Source: Acidobacteriota bacterium
GTDB lineage: Bacteria; Acidobacteriota; Terriglobia; Terriglobales; Acidobacteriaceae
Length of the DNA: 64,000 nt
NCBI GenBank assembly: GCA_018268895.1
Contig: JAFDVP010000012.1
Location: 372,001 to 436,000 of the forward strand
Direction: 5' to 3'
The notes below the pieces were generated by a model, which was not told the DNA's origin, did no database searches, and saw only the letters and a program-made list of their open reading frames with translations. Below are positions 34,835 through 43,620 of the stretch, piece after piece; within the stretch, counting starts at the first letter, position 1, and every line of letters begins with the position of its first letter. Both the position numbers and the translations under genes were made by a program.

Positions 34835-35228
34835 GCTTTGCTTCGATGACCGCTCGATTGGGTTGCCGAGTTACCGCTTATTTACCTGAGGTTTATCTCA
34901 CTACGGCAAGATGGTTCTAGACAAATGCTTCATGTTTGGTCATAAATTTACGTTTTCGCTAAACTTGCAGTATTCAATATATAAGTATTTTGTTTTCAAT
35001 AGTTAAATTCAACAACTCATAAATCTACGTTATCGTTACCGTTGACGAATTTGTATTGACAGCGCTCATTCGACATCGGTAGTGTTGCGCGTGGAATCGA
35101 AAAACAGACCCAACCATGCCCCTTCCAGGATTTCGTTACCTGGAGACATGAAAGTTGTGGGACGACTTCAACCCTTTGAGATCAGAGATACGGGAAGCAG
35201 CAGACGTAGCAAATTTGAGAGGCAAGCT
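34835..35228. other. Long AT-rich intergenic region before TonB-2
   Basis: This stretch is clearly richer in A/T than its surroundings, especially 34920-35060. It holds two LacI-type motifs (34869-34882 and 35027-35042), TTGACA at 35056-35061 with a weak TAGTGT 18 bases further (35080-35085), and several other possible -35/-10 pairs. No convincing gene was seen; the frame open from 35082 encodes hydrophilic sequence without a ribosome site. Confidence 0.6.
35027..35042 (+). promoter_or_regulatory. LacI-type operator (site 4), with weaker site 3 at 34869-34882
   Basis: ACGTTATCGTTACCGT is palindromic at 12 of 16 positions and contains the core GTTAnCGnT shared by the other sites. It lies 14 bases before the TTGACA at 35056 upstream of TonB-2. 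AGTTACCGCTTATT at 34869-34882 has the same core but weaker symmetry. Confidence 0.5.
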
Positions 35229-38200
35229 ATGAACTTCAATCGAACTTTCACTTCATCGTCATCCGAGAAGTATGAATCATCTCCCAGCGGTCCTCTGGCG
35301 CGCATGTATCGAGCAACACGCGATGCGGCGATGTGGATCTTCACAGTTGTTGCAGTACTGGCATTGAGCGGCATCCCTGCCCTTGCGCAGTTTGAGTCGG
35401 CGTCCGTGCTGGGCTATGTGCGTGACGCCTCCGGCGCGGCAGTGCCCGGAGCGAACGTTACGCTGACCAACATTGGAACGAGCATCAAGCAGGTCAAGCA
35501 GACCGATGCCGAAGGAAAGTACGAGTTCCCGAGCGTGCAGATCGGCAACTACCAGGTTCTCGCCGAGGCACAGGGGTTCGATAAGGCCCGCACCGAAACC
35601 TTCACCGTGCAGACAAATGCCCGTCAGCGCGTGGACGTCAACCTGAAGGCCGGCTCGGTGACTTCCGAGGTAACGGTCACTTCGGCGGCGCAGTTGCTGG
35701 ACACGGAGACGAGCTCGCACTCCACCGTCATCGGAACCAAGCAGGTCGAAGACCTGCCGCTGAATGGCCGTTCTTACGCCGACCTCGTTCTGCTGGTTCC
35801 CGGCGCCCGCAAGTCCCTGATCGAGAACACGACTACCTCCAGTCGCGAGGGTTCATTCAACATCAACGGATTGCGCTCGGCCTTCAACAACTACCTGCTC
35901 GACGGTCTGGACAACAACAACTACGGCACGTCGAACCAGGGCTTCGCTAACGAAAATATTCCGCCGTCACCTGACGCCGTCAACGAGTTCCGCGTTGAGA
36001 CCAACAACTACTCGGCCGAGTACGGCCGCAGCCCTGGCGCCGTGATCAATGCATCGGTCCGCCGTGGCACCAATCAGTTCCACGGCCGCGCCTGGGACTA
36101 CGTCCGCAACACCAGCTTCAACGCCATTGGGCCGTTCCTTGCCACTGGCGCAACCAAGCCCAAGTTCATCCGCAACCAGTTTGGAGGAACCTTCGGCGGC
36201 CCGATCTGGAAGGACCACACCTTCTTCTTCGCCGACTACGAGGGTGTGCGTCAGATCTTCAACAACCCGAGTGCCAGCTCCACACTGCCCTCCAACAACC
36301 AGCGCAACGGCCTGTTCTATCTCAACGACAACGCCACAAACCCAAGCAATGCAATCCCGCTGCAGAACCCCATCACAGGCAAGAAGTACCTGGGCCAGAT
36401 TCCCACGGCGGATATGACGCCATTCGCACGTGCTGTGATTGGAGCCTTGCCAACGGCCAACAACTCGGCCATTCTGTCGAACAACTACGCCATCACGCCG
36501 CGCGGCATCATCAACGACGACAAGGGTGACGGCCGCGTCGATCACACCTTCAACGATCGCTGGACCATCTTCGGCCGCTACAGCCAGCACCAGGGCTACA
36601 TCTTTGATCCTCCCAGCATCCCCGGACGCGCGGGCGGAAACTCGAACGGCAACGTCAATATCAAGAACAAGAACATTGCCGGTGGCGTCACCTGGACGAT
36701 CGCGGCCAACAAGCTGCTCGACGTCCGCTTTGGCTGGTCGAAGAACGAAGGCGGCAAGTTCCCCATCGGTCAGGGACAGAGCTCGATGCTCGTGGAGAAT
36801 GGCATCACCGATGGCCTGCCAACCGACCCGCTGGTCGTTCGTTCTCTAAATGCGCAGTCCGTGACTGGTTATTCGCAGTTTGGAGCGCAGCCGTCGAATC
36901 CTCAGTTCCAGAATCCGACGATCTACAACCCGAAGGGCAACTTCACCTGGATCAAGAGCAAGCACTCCATGAAGTTCGGCTACGAGTGGCAGGCCGTCAA
37001 CACGGTACTGAACGACTTCAATCCCAGCTATGGCCAAGACAACTATCAAGGTCAGTACGCGGCTGATAAGTCAACCAACGGCGGCAATCCGGCGAGCACC
37101 ACGATTGCCGCAGGCGCGCCGTCGCTTAGCTCTCAGTTGCAGCAGGCACAGAACCTGGCCGACTTCATGTTCGGCAATCGTTCGGCCTACTCCATCACCA
37201 CCTACGCTGTCGTCAACCTGCGCCAGCGCTACAACTTCATGTACTTCCAGGACGACATCAAGGTGTCGCCGAAGCTGACCATCAACGCCGGTCTGCGTTA
37301 CGAGATCGTGACGCCGCAGTACGAGAAGGACAATCGTCTCTCGAACTTTGATCCGGCGACCAAGTCGCTGATTCACGCCCGCAACGGCGGCGTCTACAGC
37401 CGTTCGCTGGTCAACACACCACTGAACAACTGGGCGCCTCGCTTCGGCTTCGCCTACTCGGCAGATGACAAAACCGTCATTCGTGGAGGCTACGGCATCG
37501 TCTACACGCAGTGGAACCGTGCTGGCGGCGAGAACAACCTCACCTACAACGGCCCCGATGTCGTCAACGCGAACATCTCTCCTCAGGTTGCTCCAACAGC
37601 AGCCGCGCTCTGCGTGAACGACACACAGCTACAGTCCGCCTGCTTCCGTCAGACGCAGCAGGGCTATGCGTCGAACCTGACCACAGCCGCTTACTTCAAC
37701 CCGCTGAACGTGCTCTCGCGCTACATTCCGAAGAACTTCAAGACGGGCTACGTGCAGCAGTATCAGTTCGGTGTCCAGCGTCAGCTGCCCTATGGCATCA
37801 CTGCTGATCTGGCATACGTCGGCAACAAGAGCACTCACATGCAGATTTTGGGTGACTACAACCAGGGCACTCCTTGCCGTGGCGCCGGTTGCGCTACAAC
37901 GCTGCAACCTCGCCGTCCGATCTCGAACTTTGCCGGTATCGAGGTTGCTTACGGTGGCGGCACTGCCAACTACAACTCACTGCAGTTCAAGCTGGAGAAG
38001 CGCGCCTCGAAGGGCCTCTACCTGCTGAACTCGTTTACGTGGAGCCGCTACTTCGATATCTCCTCGGGCCATCTGGAGACCTCGAACGGCGACACCTCAC
38101 GCGTCAACTTCGCCAACCCAAGCCGCGACTACGGCCCGGGTGGATACGATCAGCCTCTGGCCGATACTCTCTCCGTCGTCTATGACCTTCCCTACGGTCA

Positions 38201-38738
38201 CGGACATCAATGGGGCGGCTCATCGGGGCGGCTGGTCAATACCGTTCTTGGCGGATGGCAGCTCACACTCATCAACACCATGACCAGCGGTCTCCCGCTC
38301 AACGTCACCTACTCACTGGCCAACAGCAACCCGATGTATGTCTCCGACCTGGTCAATTACCGTCCCTACCGCGTAGCCGGTCAGCCGCTCTACGGCACGA
38401 CCAAGACCAAGACGGCGACGGCACTGTCGGGTTACTTCAACGGCAGCGCGTTCCTCCTTCCCACCGATGCGTCGATCACCTCGGCCGATCCGTGGGGCAA
38501 CTCCTCACGTAACCTGGCTCGTTCCAATGCCTTCTACCAGGCCGACCTCGGCCTGCACAAGGCGTTCCCACTCTGGAGCGACAGCTCGAACCTCGATTTC
38601 CGTGCCGAAGCGTTCAACGTGCTGAACAAAGTCAACTACATGGGCTCCAATACTACGTTTGGCAGCTCCAGCTTTGGACAGATCACCACTGCGTTCCCCG
38701 CACGTCAACTACAGCTTGCTGCGAAGTTTATCTTCTAA
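35229..38738 (+). CDS. Oar-like TonB-dependent outer-membrane receptor (TonB-2)
   Basis: A 1169-residue receptor from ATG 35229 (GAGAGG six bases upstream). The leader is long: about 25 polar residues precede MYRATRDAAMWIFTVV and a hydrophobic core ending IPALAQ, so ATG 35304 is a possible alternative start. A carboxypeptidase-regulatory domain follows (SVLGYVRDASGAAVPGANVT, EGKYEFPSVQIGNYQVLAEAQGF), then the plug motif EDLPLNGRSYADLVLLVPGA, NGLRSAFNNYLLDGLDNNNYG and a long barrel ending LAAKFIF. Likely role: TonB-driven import of a large carbohydrate or other ligand. LacI-type sites lie upstream and an intrinsic terminator at 38761-38796 lies downstream. It is more like TonB-3 than TonB-1 in the plug region. 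Confidence 0.92.
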   Translation: MNFNRTFTSSSSEKYESSPSGPLARMYRATRDAAMWIFTVVAVLALSGIPALAQFESASVLGYVRDASGAAVPGANVTLTNIGTSIKQVKQTDAEGKYEFPSVQIGNYQVLAEAQGFDKARTETFTVQTNARQRVDVNLKAGSVTSEVTVTSAAQLLDTETSSHSTVIGTKQVEDLPLNGRSYADLVLLVPGARKSLIENTTTSSREGSFNINGLRSAFNNYLLDGLDNNNYGTSNQGFANENIPPSPDAVNEFRVETNNYSAEYGRSPGAVINASVRRGTNQFHGRAWDYVRNTSFNAIGPFLATGATKPKFIRNQFGGTFGGPIWKDHTFFFADYEGVRQIFNNPSASSTLPSNNQRNGLFYLNDNATNPSNAIPLQNPITGKKYLGQIPTADMTPFARAVIGALPTANNSAILSNNYAITPRGIINDDKGDGRVDHTFNDRWTIFGRYSQHQGYIFDPPSIPGRAGGNSNGNVNIKNKNIAGGVTWTIAANKLLDVRFGWSKNEGGKFPIGQGQSSMLVENGITDGLPTDPLVVRSLNAQSVTGYSQFGAQPSNPQFQNPTIYNPKGNFTWIKSKHSMKFGYEWQAVNTVLNDFNPSYGQDNYQGQYAADKSTNGGNPASTTIAAGAPSLSSQLQQAQNLADFMFGNRSAYSITTYAVVNLRQRYNFMYFQDDIKVSPKLTINAGLRYEIVTPQYEKDNRLSNFDPATKSLIHARNGGVYSRSLVNTPLNNWAPRFGFAYSADDKTVIRGGYGIVYTQWNRAGGENNLTYNGPDVVNANISPQVAPTAAALCVNDTQLQSACFRQTQQGYASNLTTAAYFNPLNVLSRYIPKNFKTGYVQQYQFGVQRQLPYGITADLAYVGNKSTHMQILGDYNQGTPCRGAGCATTLQPRRPISNFAGIEVAYGGGTANYNSLQFKLEKRASKGLYLLNSFTWSRYFDISSGHLETSNGDTSRVNFANPSRDYGPGGYDQPLADTLSVVYDLPYGHGHQWGGSSGRLVNTVLGGWQLTLINTMTSGLPLNVTYSLANSNPMYVSDLVNYRPYRVAGQPLYGTTKTKTATALSGYFNGSAFLLPTDASITSADPWGNSSRNLARSNAFYQADLGLHKAFPLWSDSSNLDFRAEAFNVLNKVNYMGSNTTFGSSSFGQITTAFPARQLQLAAKFIF

Positions 38739-38760
38739 GCGAAGCTATTTTTTATCTGCG

Positions 38761-38796
38761 AAGGCGCCGTGTTGTTACGAACGGCGCCTTCATTTT
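38761..38796 (+). terminator. Intrinsic terminator after TonB-2
   Basis: AAGGCGCCGT (38761-38770) pairs with ACGGCGCCTT (38781-38790) around a 10-base loop, followed by CA and five T residues. Confidence 0.82.
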
Positions 38797-38834
38797 TGAA
38801 CCGGGCGTTCGTCAAGCCAAAGAGAGAACTTCAA

Positions 38835-39998
38835 ATGTTGAGAAGCATTTCCATCGTAGCGGTTGTCTCCGCCGTCTTCGCCGCTAGCCAGAGCGCACCG
38901 GCCCAGCAACTATCGCAGTCAGTGCAGGACAAGATCGTGCGCCTGAACCAGATTCAGGTGATCGGCTCGCACAACAGCTATCACGCCGGGTTTGCTCCCA
39001 GCGAGCGGAAGTACATGGAGATGAAGAACCCTCGCGCGCTGCGTTCACTCGACTACAGTCATGCCCCATTGCCGGACCAACTTAGCGGCGGCGTTCGTCA
39101 GATTGAGATCGATGTCTTTGCCGATGCCAAGGGTGGCCGCTTCGCGCACCCGAAGATCGACGCAGCTACTGTCAAGGCCGGTCTGCCCGCCGACCCCGAG
39201 TTCGATCCCGAGCACGAGATGGACAAGCCGGGCTTCAAGGTCATGCATATGCAGGATGTTGACGAGCGCAGCACCTGCCACACCTTCGTGAAGTGCCTGA
39301 CGATGGTGAAGACCTGGTCGAAGCAACACCCGAAGCATCTGCCGATCTTCATTCTGGTGGAGACGAAGGAGGGCGAGATGAAGGAGATGCCGGACGCGGT
39401 GAAGACGGAGCCATTTACGCCGGCAGTGTTCGACGGGCTCGACTCTGAGATACGCTCGGTCTTCAAATCGAACGAAATGATTACACCGGACGATGTCCGC
39501 GGAGACGCCGCTTCGCTTGAAGCAGCCGTGCTTGCCGGCAGTTGGCCGACGCTGGCCAAGGCACGGGGCAAGGTCGTCTTTCTGATGGACCAGCACAAGG
39601 CAGGCCCGGTCTATGCCGAAGGACACCCATCGCTCAAGGGGCGGATCCTGTTTACCAACTCCGATCCGGGGCAGCCGGAGACCGCGTTCATCGAGCAGAA
39701 CAACGGGTCGCGCGAGGCGATCGACGCGCTGGTGAAGAAGGGCTACCTGGTTCGCACGCGAACGGATGAAGGCACGGAACAGGCGCGAACGAACGACACC
39801 ACGCGCCGCGATCTGGCGCTTTCAAGCGGAGCGCAGATGATCAGCACCGACTATCCTCCGTCGGAGCCTTCGCCGTGGACGTCGTTCGTGGTGAAGTTTC
39901 CCGATGGACTGGTTGCGCGGTGCAATCCGGTCAACAAGCCTGCGCAGTGCGTGGATAGTCTTCTGGAGCCACCGATGGCAGCCGGCACCCGGAGATAA
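38835..39998 (+). CDS. Secreted calcium-dependent PI-PLC-like phosphodiesterase
   Basis: A 387-residue exported protein with a signal peptide (1-23, ending SAPAQQ). The motif QVIGSHNSYHAG gives the first catalytic His of PLC-like TIM-barrel phosphodiesterases, GVRQIEIDVFAD supplies acidic metal ligands, and KVMHMQDVDERSTC holds a second His. ILVETKEGE and the C-terminal GAQMISTDYPPSEPSPW fit the Ca2+-dependent phosphoinositide PLC group. The probable reaction is cleavage of a glycerophosphodiester or phosphatidylinositol headgroup outside the cytoplasm. ATG 38835 starts the signal peptide; the upstream GTG at 38769 lies in the terminator hairpin. It follows the TonB-2 gene but is separated from it by that terminator. 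Confidence 0.82.
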   Translation: MLRSISIVAVVSAVFAASQSAPAQQLSQSVQDKIVRLNQIQVIGSHNSYHAGFAPSERKYMEMKNPRALRSLDYSHAPLPDQLSGGVRQIEIDVFADAKGGRFAHPKIDAATVKAGLPADPEFDPEHEMDKPGFKVMHMQDVDERSTCHTFVKCLTMVKTWSKQHPKHLPIFILVETKEGEMKEMPDAVKTEPFTPAVFDGLDSEIRSVFKSNEMITPDDVRGDAASLEAAVLAGSWPTLAKARGKVVFLMDQHKAGPVYAEGHPSLKGRILFTNSDPGQPETAFIEQNNGSREAIDALVKKGYLVRTRTDEGTEQARTNDTTRRDLALSSGAQMISTDYPPSEPSPWTSFVVKFPDGLVARCNPVNKPAQCVDSLLEPPMAAGTRR

Positions 39999-40007
39999 TT
40001 CGTAAAG

Positions 40008-40054
40008 GAGTCAGAGGTCAAAATCGAACTACTGAGATTCTTCGCTGCGCTCAG
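40008..40054. repeat. Intergenic repeat unit: 18-mer copy 2 plus TTCGCTGCGCTCAG
   Basis: GAGTCAGAGGTCAAAATC (40008-40025) is identical to 20684-20701. Sixteen bases later TTCGCTGCGCTCAG (40041-40054) is identical to 8889-8902. The two modules therefore occur together here and apart elsewhere, as expected for decayed copies of a composite dispersed repeat. Confidence 0.55.
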
Positions 40055-40093
40055 AGCGACGATTTGTCACTCATACTGTGAGACTGGCTCGGG

Positions 40094-40843
40094 TTAGCGC
40101 TCGAGCCAGTTTTTTATGCGCGAGCGGTAGCCGCGGCTCATTGCGATTCTCTGGCCGTTGAGCAGGTGAACCCCATACTCTCCGTCTGTTTCAGGGCGAA
40201 CCTCTTTGACATATTGCAGATTGACAATGGACGAGCGATGGACACGAAGGAAGGTATTGGGGTCCAGCTTTTCTTCCAGATGCGTCATCGTCTCGCGCAG
40301 CAGATGCGTCTCGGACTGCGTACAGATTCGCACGTAGTTCTCTTCCGCGCCGATCCAGCATATCTCCGAGACGGGGAGAAAGAGGATGCGTCCCTTGGAT
40401 TTGAAGACGATGCGCGTGGTGTACTGGTTCGCGTCGGCGCGTTTACGAAGGGCAGCCTGCGGGTCCTGCTTGATGGCCTTGATCTGGTCCATGGCGCGCT
40501 GTGTCGCGGAGCGGAAACGGTCGAGAGTAAAGGGCTTCAATAAGTAGTCGACGGCGTGAATCTCAAACGCACGCAGAGCATAGCGATCGTATGCCGTAGT
40601 AAAGATGATGCATGGCAGTTGCGTGCCTGGCGACGAAAGCTCGCCGACGACGTCGAACCCATCCATGTCGGGCATACGAACGTCAAGGAAGAGAAGGTCA
40701 GGCTTGGTAGCGCGCACCAAGTCAATGGTCTCTCCGGCGGTCGCGCCTTCGCCTACGATCTCGATCTCGGGAATCTCTCGCAAAAGCTGGCGTAACTTCT
40801 GCCGCGCCAGCACCTCATCATCGGCAAGGACTGCCTGAATCAT
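40094..40843 (-). CDS. LytTR-type response regulator
   Basis: A 249-residue response regulator. The receiver domain has the acidic pair ADDE near the N-terminus, the phosphoacceptor Asp in LLFLDVRMPDMDGFD and the Lys in LLKPFT. The C-terminal half is a LytTR DNA-binding domain (KGRILFLPVSEICWIGAEENYVRI, then FLRVHRSSIVNLQYVKEVRP and LNGQRIAMSRGYR). ATG 40843 overlaps the kinase stop by one base (TGATG); GTG 40846 is an alternative. Together with the upstream LytS-like kinase it forms a two-component pair of the LytR/AlgR type, often controlling envelope or polysaccharide genes. Targets cannot be told here. Confidence 0.94.
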   Translation of the reverse strand: MIQAVLADDEVLARQKLRQLLREIPEIEIVGEGATAGETIDLVRATKPDLLFLDVRMPDMDGFDVVGELSSPGTQLPCIIFTTAYDRYALRAFEIHAVDYLLKPFTLDRFRSATQRAMDQIKAIKQDPQAALRKRADANQYTTRIVFKSKGRILFLPVSEICWIGAEENYVRICTQSETHLLRETMTHLEEKLDPNTFLRVHRSSIVNLQYVKEVRPETDGEYGVHLLNGQRIAMSRGYRSRIKNWLER

Positions 40844-42003
40844 CACACACCATACCCTGTTGTTTTTTCGATGGGGCTTGCCGCAAAGCGCAGCGGAAGC
40901 GTCATGACAACCTGAACGCGGTTGTCATCGATCTGGGACATAGAAAAGCTGTGTTCACCGCCATAGTGCATCAGCAGGCGTTCCCGCACGTTGGAGAGCC
41001 CTACGCCGCTGCCGTTGGCGGAAGATGGAGGAAGAATTCCCACGCCGTTGTTCGTTACCGTGAGTTGAAGAGCAGAACCGCGCGGTTCTGCTTCAATTGA
41101 GAGCAGGCCGTTGGAACTGAGCCGCGAAAGACCGTGCGCGTAAGCATTTTCGACGATCGGCTGCAGAATCATCGAGGGCACAAGCGCATCGTGCACGCGG
41201 GGATCGACGTTCATCGTCTGCCTTACACGCCCCGCGTATCTTCGGTCCTGCATTGCCAGGTACATCTCGATAAATTCCATCTCGTCGCTTAATGGGATGA
41301 ACTGCGCGTCGCCGCGATGCAATGTAATACGGAGGAGGCGACTGAGTTGTTCCAGCATGAGATCGGCGGCCGCGATGTCAGTGCGCATGAGGCTGGATAC
41401 GCTGTTCATCGTGTTGAACAGGAAGTGGGGGTTGAGCTGCATCCGCAACGCGCGCATCTGCGCATGTACCAGTTGAGACTGAAGTTGCGTTGCAATGCGT
41501 TCCTTCTCGCGATAGCGAAGGTAATAGCCGATGCTGCGAAAGAGAACGAAGGCCGACCAGAAGATGACGAGGTTGTCGAGAAACTCTGCGTCAAGCTGGA
41601 ACGACAGGCGTTGCAAAAACGGCATCGGTGGCTTACCAATCGGGATTTGGGGAAAGAGCGAGACCCAGATCGCTTCTTCCAAAACACTGACAACGATGCT
41701 TAGCGGAAAGAAAAGCAGGAGCAACTTCTTCCAACCGGCGTTGTAGATGTGCGATCGAAGCGTCCACCAGCCGACCCAACAGAGCACACCCCAGATGAAG
41801 TACTGCGCGCCCCAGGCCTTCAACAGAAGACCGAGCGTGAGGTGCATGTTCCAGAGTCGCGCGTGGATCCACTCCTGCAAGGCAAAAAGAAACCCAAGGG
41901 AGGTGGCCCCGGAGATAAAGACCAGGGGGTGCATCAACCACGGCTGGTTCGTTTCTTTTTTCCAACGCGAGAATGTCAGGTGAGTGGACCTCCCCTTCCT
42001 CAA
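40843..42003 (-). CDS. LytS-like membrane sensor histidine kinase
   Basis: About 386 residues from TTG 42003. Four hydrophobic stretches (e.g. PLVFISGATSLGFLFAL, FIWGVLCWVGWW, LLLLFFPLSIVVSVL, NLVIFWSAFVLF) are followed by a His_kinase domain with the phosphoacceptor motif LNPHFLFNTMNSVSSLM, and an ATPase domain with LQPIVENAYAHG and GVGLSNVRERL. The start is uncertain: CTG 41979 has a better spaced GGGGAGG, and an open frame reaches 42138, but that part overlaps a small ORF with its own strong ribosome site. The kinase is followed by, and overlaps, its LytTR partner. No extracellular ligand domain is visible; sensing probably occurs in the membrane part. Confidence 0.88.
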   Translation of the reverse strand: MRKGRSTHLTFSRWKKETNQPWLMHPLVFISGATSLGFLFALQEWIHARLWNMHLTLGLLLKAWGAQYFIWGVLCWVGWWTLRSHIYNAGWKKLLLLFFPLSIVVSVLEEAIWVSLFPQIPIGKPPMPFLQRLSFQLDAEFLDNLVIFWSAFVLFRSIGYYLRYREKERIATQLQSQLVHAQMRALRMQLNPHFLFNTMNSVSSLMRTDIAAADLMLEQLSRLLRITLHRGDAQFIPLSDEMEFIEMYLAMQDRRYAGRVRQTMNVDPRVHDALVPSMILQPIVENAYAHGLSRLSSNGLLSIEAEPRGSALQLTVTNNGVGILPPSSANGSGVGLSNVRERLLMHYGGEHSFSMSQIDDNRVQVVMTLPLRFAASPIEKTTGYGV

Positions 42004-42046
42004 TGAATCGACAGTTGCTTCGCCCCTGCCACGACGCAAACAAACC

Positions 42047-42187
42047 TCAGAATGCCACTTGCGAACAGACGTTGCTTCTGGCCGGAGAGGGGTGCCGGAC
42101 GATGCCGTGGCCGGATGGAACGTAAGCCACTGCCGCATAGAGCAGAACTGAGACGAAGATAGATTGCTTCCAACTGAAAGAGTGCAT
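42047..42187 (-). CDS. 46-residue putative membrane peptide upstream of the LytS-like kinase
   Basis: ATG 42187 is preceded by GGGAGGAG at an optimal distance. The frame encodes MHSFSWKQSIFVSVLLYAAV followed by a polar tail with one Cys, ending VCSQVAF. The hydrophobic core suggests a membrane-inserted or exported peptide. Its stop lies 44 bases before the probable kinase start on the same strand, so it is likely the first gene of the two-component operon. No family is recognised. The strong ribosome site is the main evidence; conservation is not known. Confidence 0.5.
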   Translation of the reverse strand: MHSFSWKQSIFVSVLLYAAVAYVPSGHGIVRHPSPARSNVCSQVAF

Positions 42188-42441
42188 ACTCTCCTCCCGA
42201 AGAATGTTTATCCAGCTACAGCCGGCTTGCAGTCCATTAATCTGCGGCAGAAGAGACCGTTGTCTCTTACTGCTTAAAAAATATGATGGGGCCAGAATCC
42301 GGTGATAAATGGACTGAGGCAGATACGGTTCTGTTATCAGCCTTGTACAGTTTGACAGCGGATCAATAAGCTGGACAGGACGCGTACGCAATCCGTCACC
42401 GGAATTCGGCTGTTCGTCACAAAGCCACGCTGCGAGGAGAG

Positions 42442-43566
42442 CTAATTCGCGCGCTGTACTACTCCTCTGCCGGTAAGCTGCTGAATCAGTTCGGTCTCAT
42501 GCTTACGGTAGGGCGTCCCGTCGTGACGGAAGACCTCGTGAAACCAGATGGTTGGCTGAGAGAGAACATAGGGATGCTGCCAGGAGTCCCACGGAAGCCA
42601 GGTCTGGGTCTTACCTGCAACCAATCCCCAGTTAATCGCCCCGACATTTAACTTCTTCGCCAGTGGCAGGATGGTGTCGAAGGTGCTTCCTGCGCCTCGC
42701 GCCATGTACTCGGTGCAGATGACGGGGCGATGCAGTGGTTCAAGCTCGCGAACCCGGGCCTCGAACTCCTCCGGCCAACCATAGTTATGGAAGGTAATGA
42801 CGTCGCTCTCGGCAAGCTGAATCTTTGTGACCGCATTCTCTTTCGAAGGGTCCGACCAATTGCCGTTCCACACGCCGCTGGTAAGAGGCTGTATGGGGTG
42901 AGCGGAGCGCGCCCAGGCGAAGGCCTTGGGCAGCATGGCGACTACAAGCTCCACCTTGTTCTTCGGCTCGGCGAAACGTTCGCCATTCGTATTGTCGGGC
43001 TCGTTCCAGATGTCCCAGGCGAGGATGCGGTCGTCGTTGGCAAAGGCTGAGACGACGCCGACGACGTACTCCTTTAACTTAGGCTCGTAGGCGGGGTTGG
43101 AGAGTTCGGGCCCGCCGGGGCTCTGCACCCAGCCTGAGTTATGAACGCCAGGGATCGGAGGATGCTGAGGTCCGGTGTGGGGATCGGCCTCCCAGCAGGA
43201 GTCGAAAAGAACGAGTATGGGGCGGATATGGTGCTTCGCCGCAATTGCAAGGAAGGCATCGAGGCGCTGGACAAATCCTTTGGGGTCCTGCTGCCAGAGC
43301 TGGTCCTGCAGGAAGACGCGCATCGTGTTCATGCCGATGCCCTCGGCAAGGCCCAGCTCACGGTCGTTGATCGCAGGATTGAAAGTTGCAGCCTGAAACA
43401 TCTCGAACTGGTTGATGGCGTCCGAAGGGATGTAATTGGCGCCGACGAGCCATGGCTGGCTGGCATACCAGGCGTTTGCCTTCTCGTTTGTCCAGTGGGC
43501 CTGCGCGATCGAGGGAATTGTCAGGGCCAGTGAGGCCAGCGTGAGGGCAGATCGGCGGAGTTTCAT
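42442..43566 (-). CDS. Secreted GH5-like (clan A) glycoside hydrolase
   Basis: A 374-residue exported TIM-barrel glycosidase. A signal peptide (1-23, ending IAQAHW) precedes VGANYIPSDAINQFEMFQ and MNTMRVFLQD. Acid/base Glu189 lies in AWDIWNEPDN and the likely nucleophile Glu286 in PVICTEYMARG; HNYGW carries the conserved His/Tyr of clan A. Relatives are often labelled beta-xylanase or cellulase, but the substrate is not established. ATG 43566 has GGGAG seven bases upstream. The 254 bp between this gene's stop at 42442 and the small ORF at 42187 contain nothing convincing. It is divergent from the ComEC-like MBL gene. Confidence 0.82.
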   Translation of the reverse strand: MKLRRSALTLASLALTIPSIAQAHWTNEKANAWYASQPWLVGANYIPSDAINQFEMFQAATFNPAINDRELGLAEGIGMNTMRVFLQDQLWQQDPKGFVQRLDAFLAIAAKHHIRPILVLFDSCWEADPHTGPQHPPIPGVHNSGWVQSPGGPELSNPAYEPKLKEYVVGVVSAFANDDRILAWDIWNEPDNTNGERFAEPKNKVELVVAMLPKAFAWARSAHPIQPLTSGVWNGNWSDPSKENAVTKIQLAESDVITFHNYGWPEEFEARVRELEPLHRPVICTEYMARGAGSTFDTILPLAKKLNVGAINWGLVAGKTQTWLPWDSWQHPYVLSQPTIWFHEVFRHDGTPYRKHETELIQQLTGRGVVQRAN

Positions 43567-43620
43567 ATTGGACTCCCATGATATCGCGGAAGAGGTAGCA
43601 GATTTATCAACGATCCCGGG

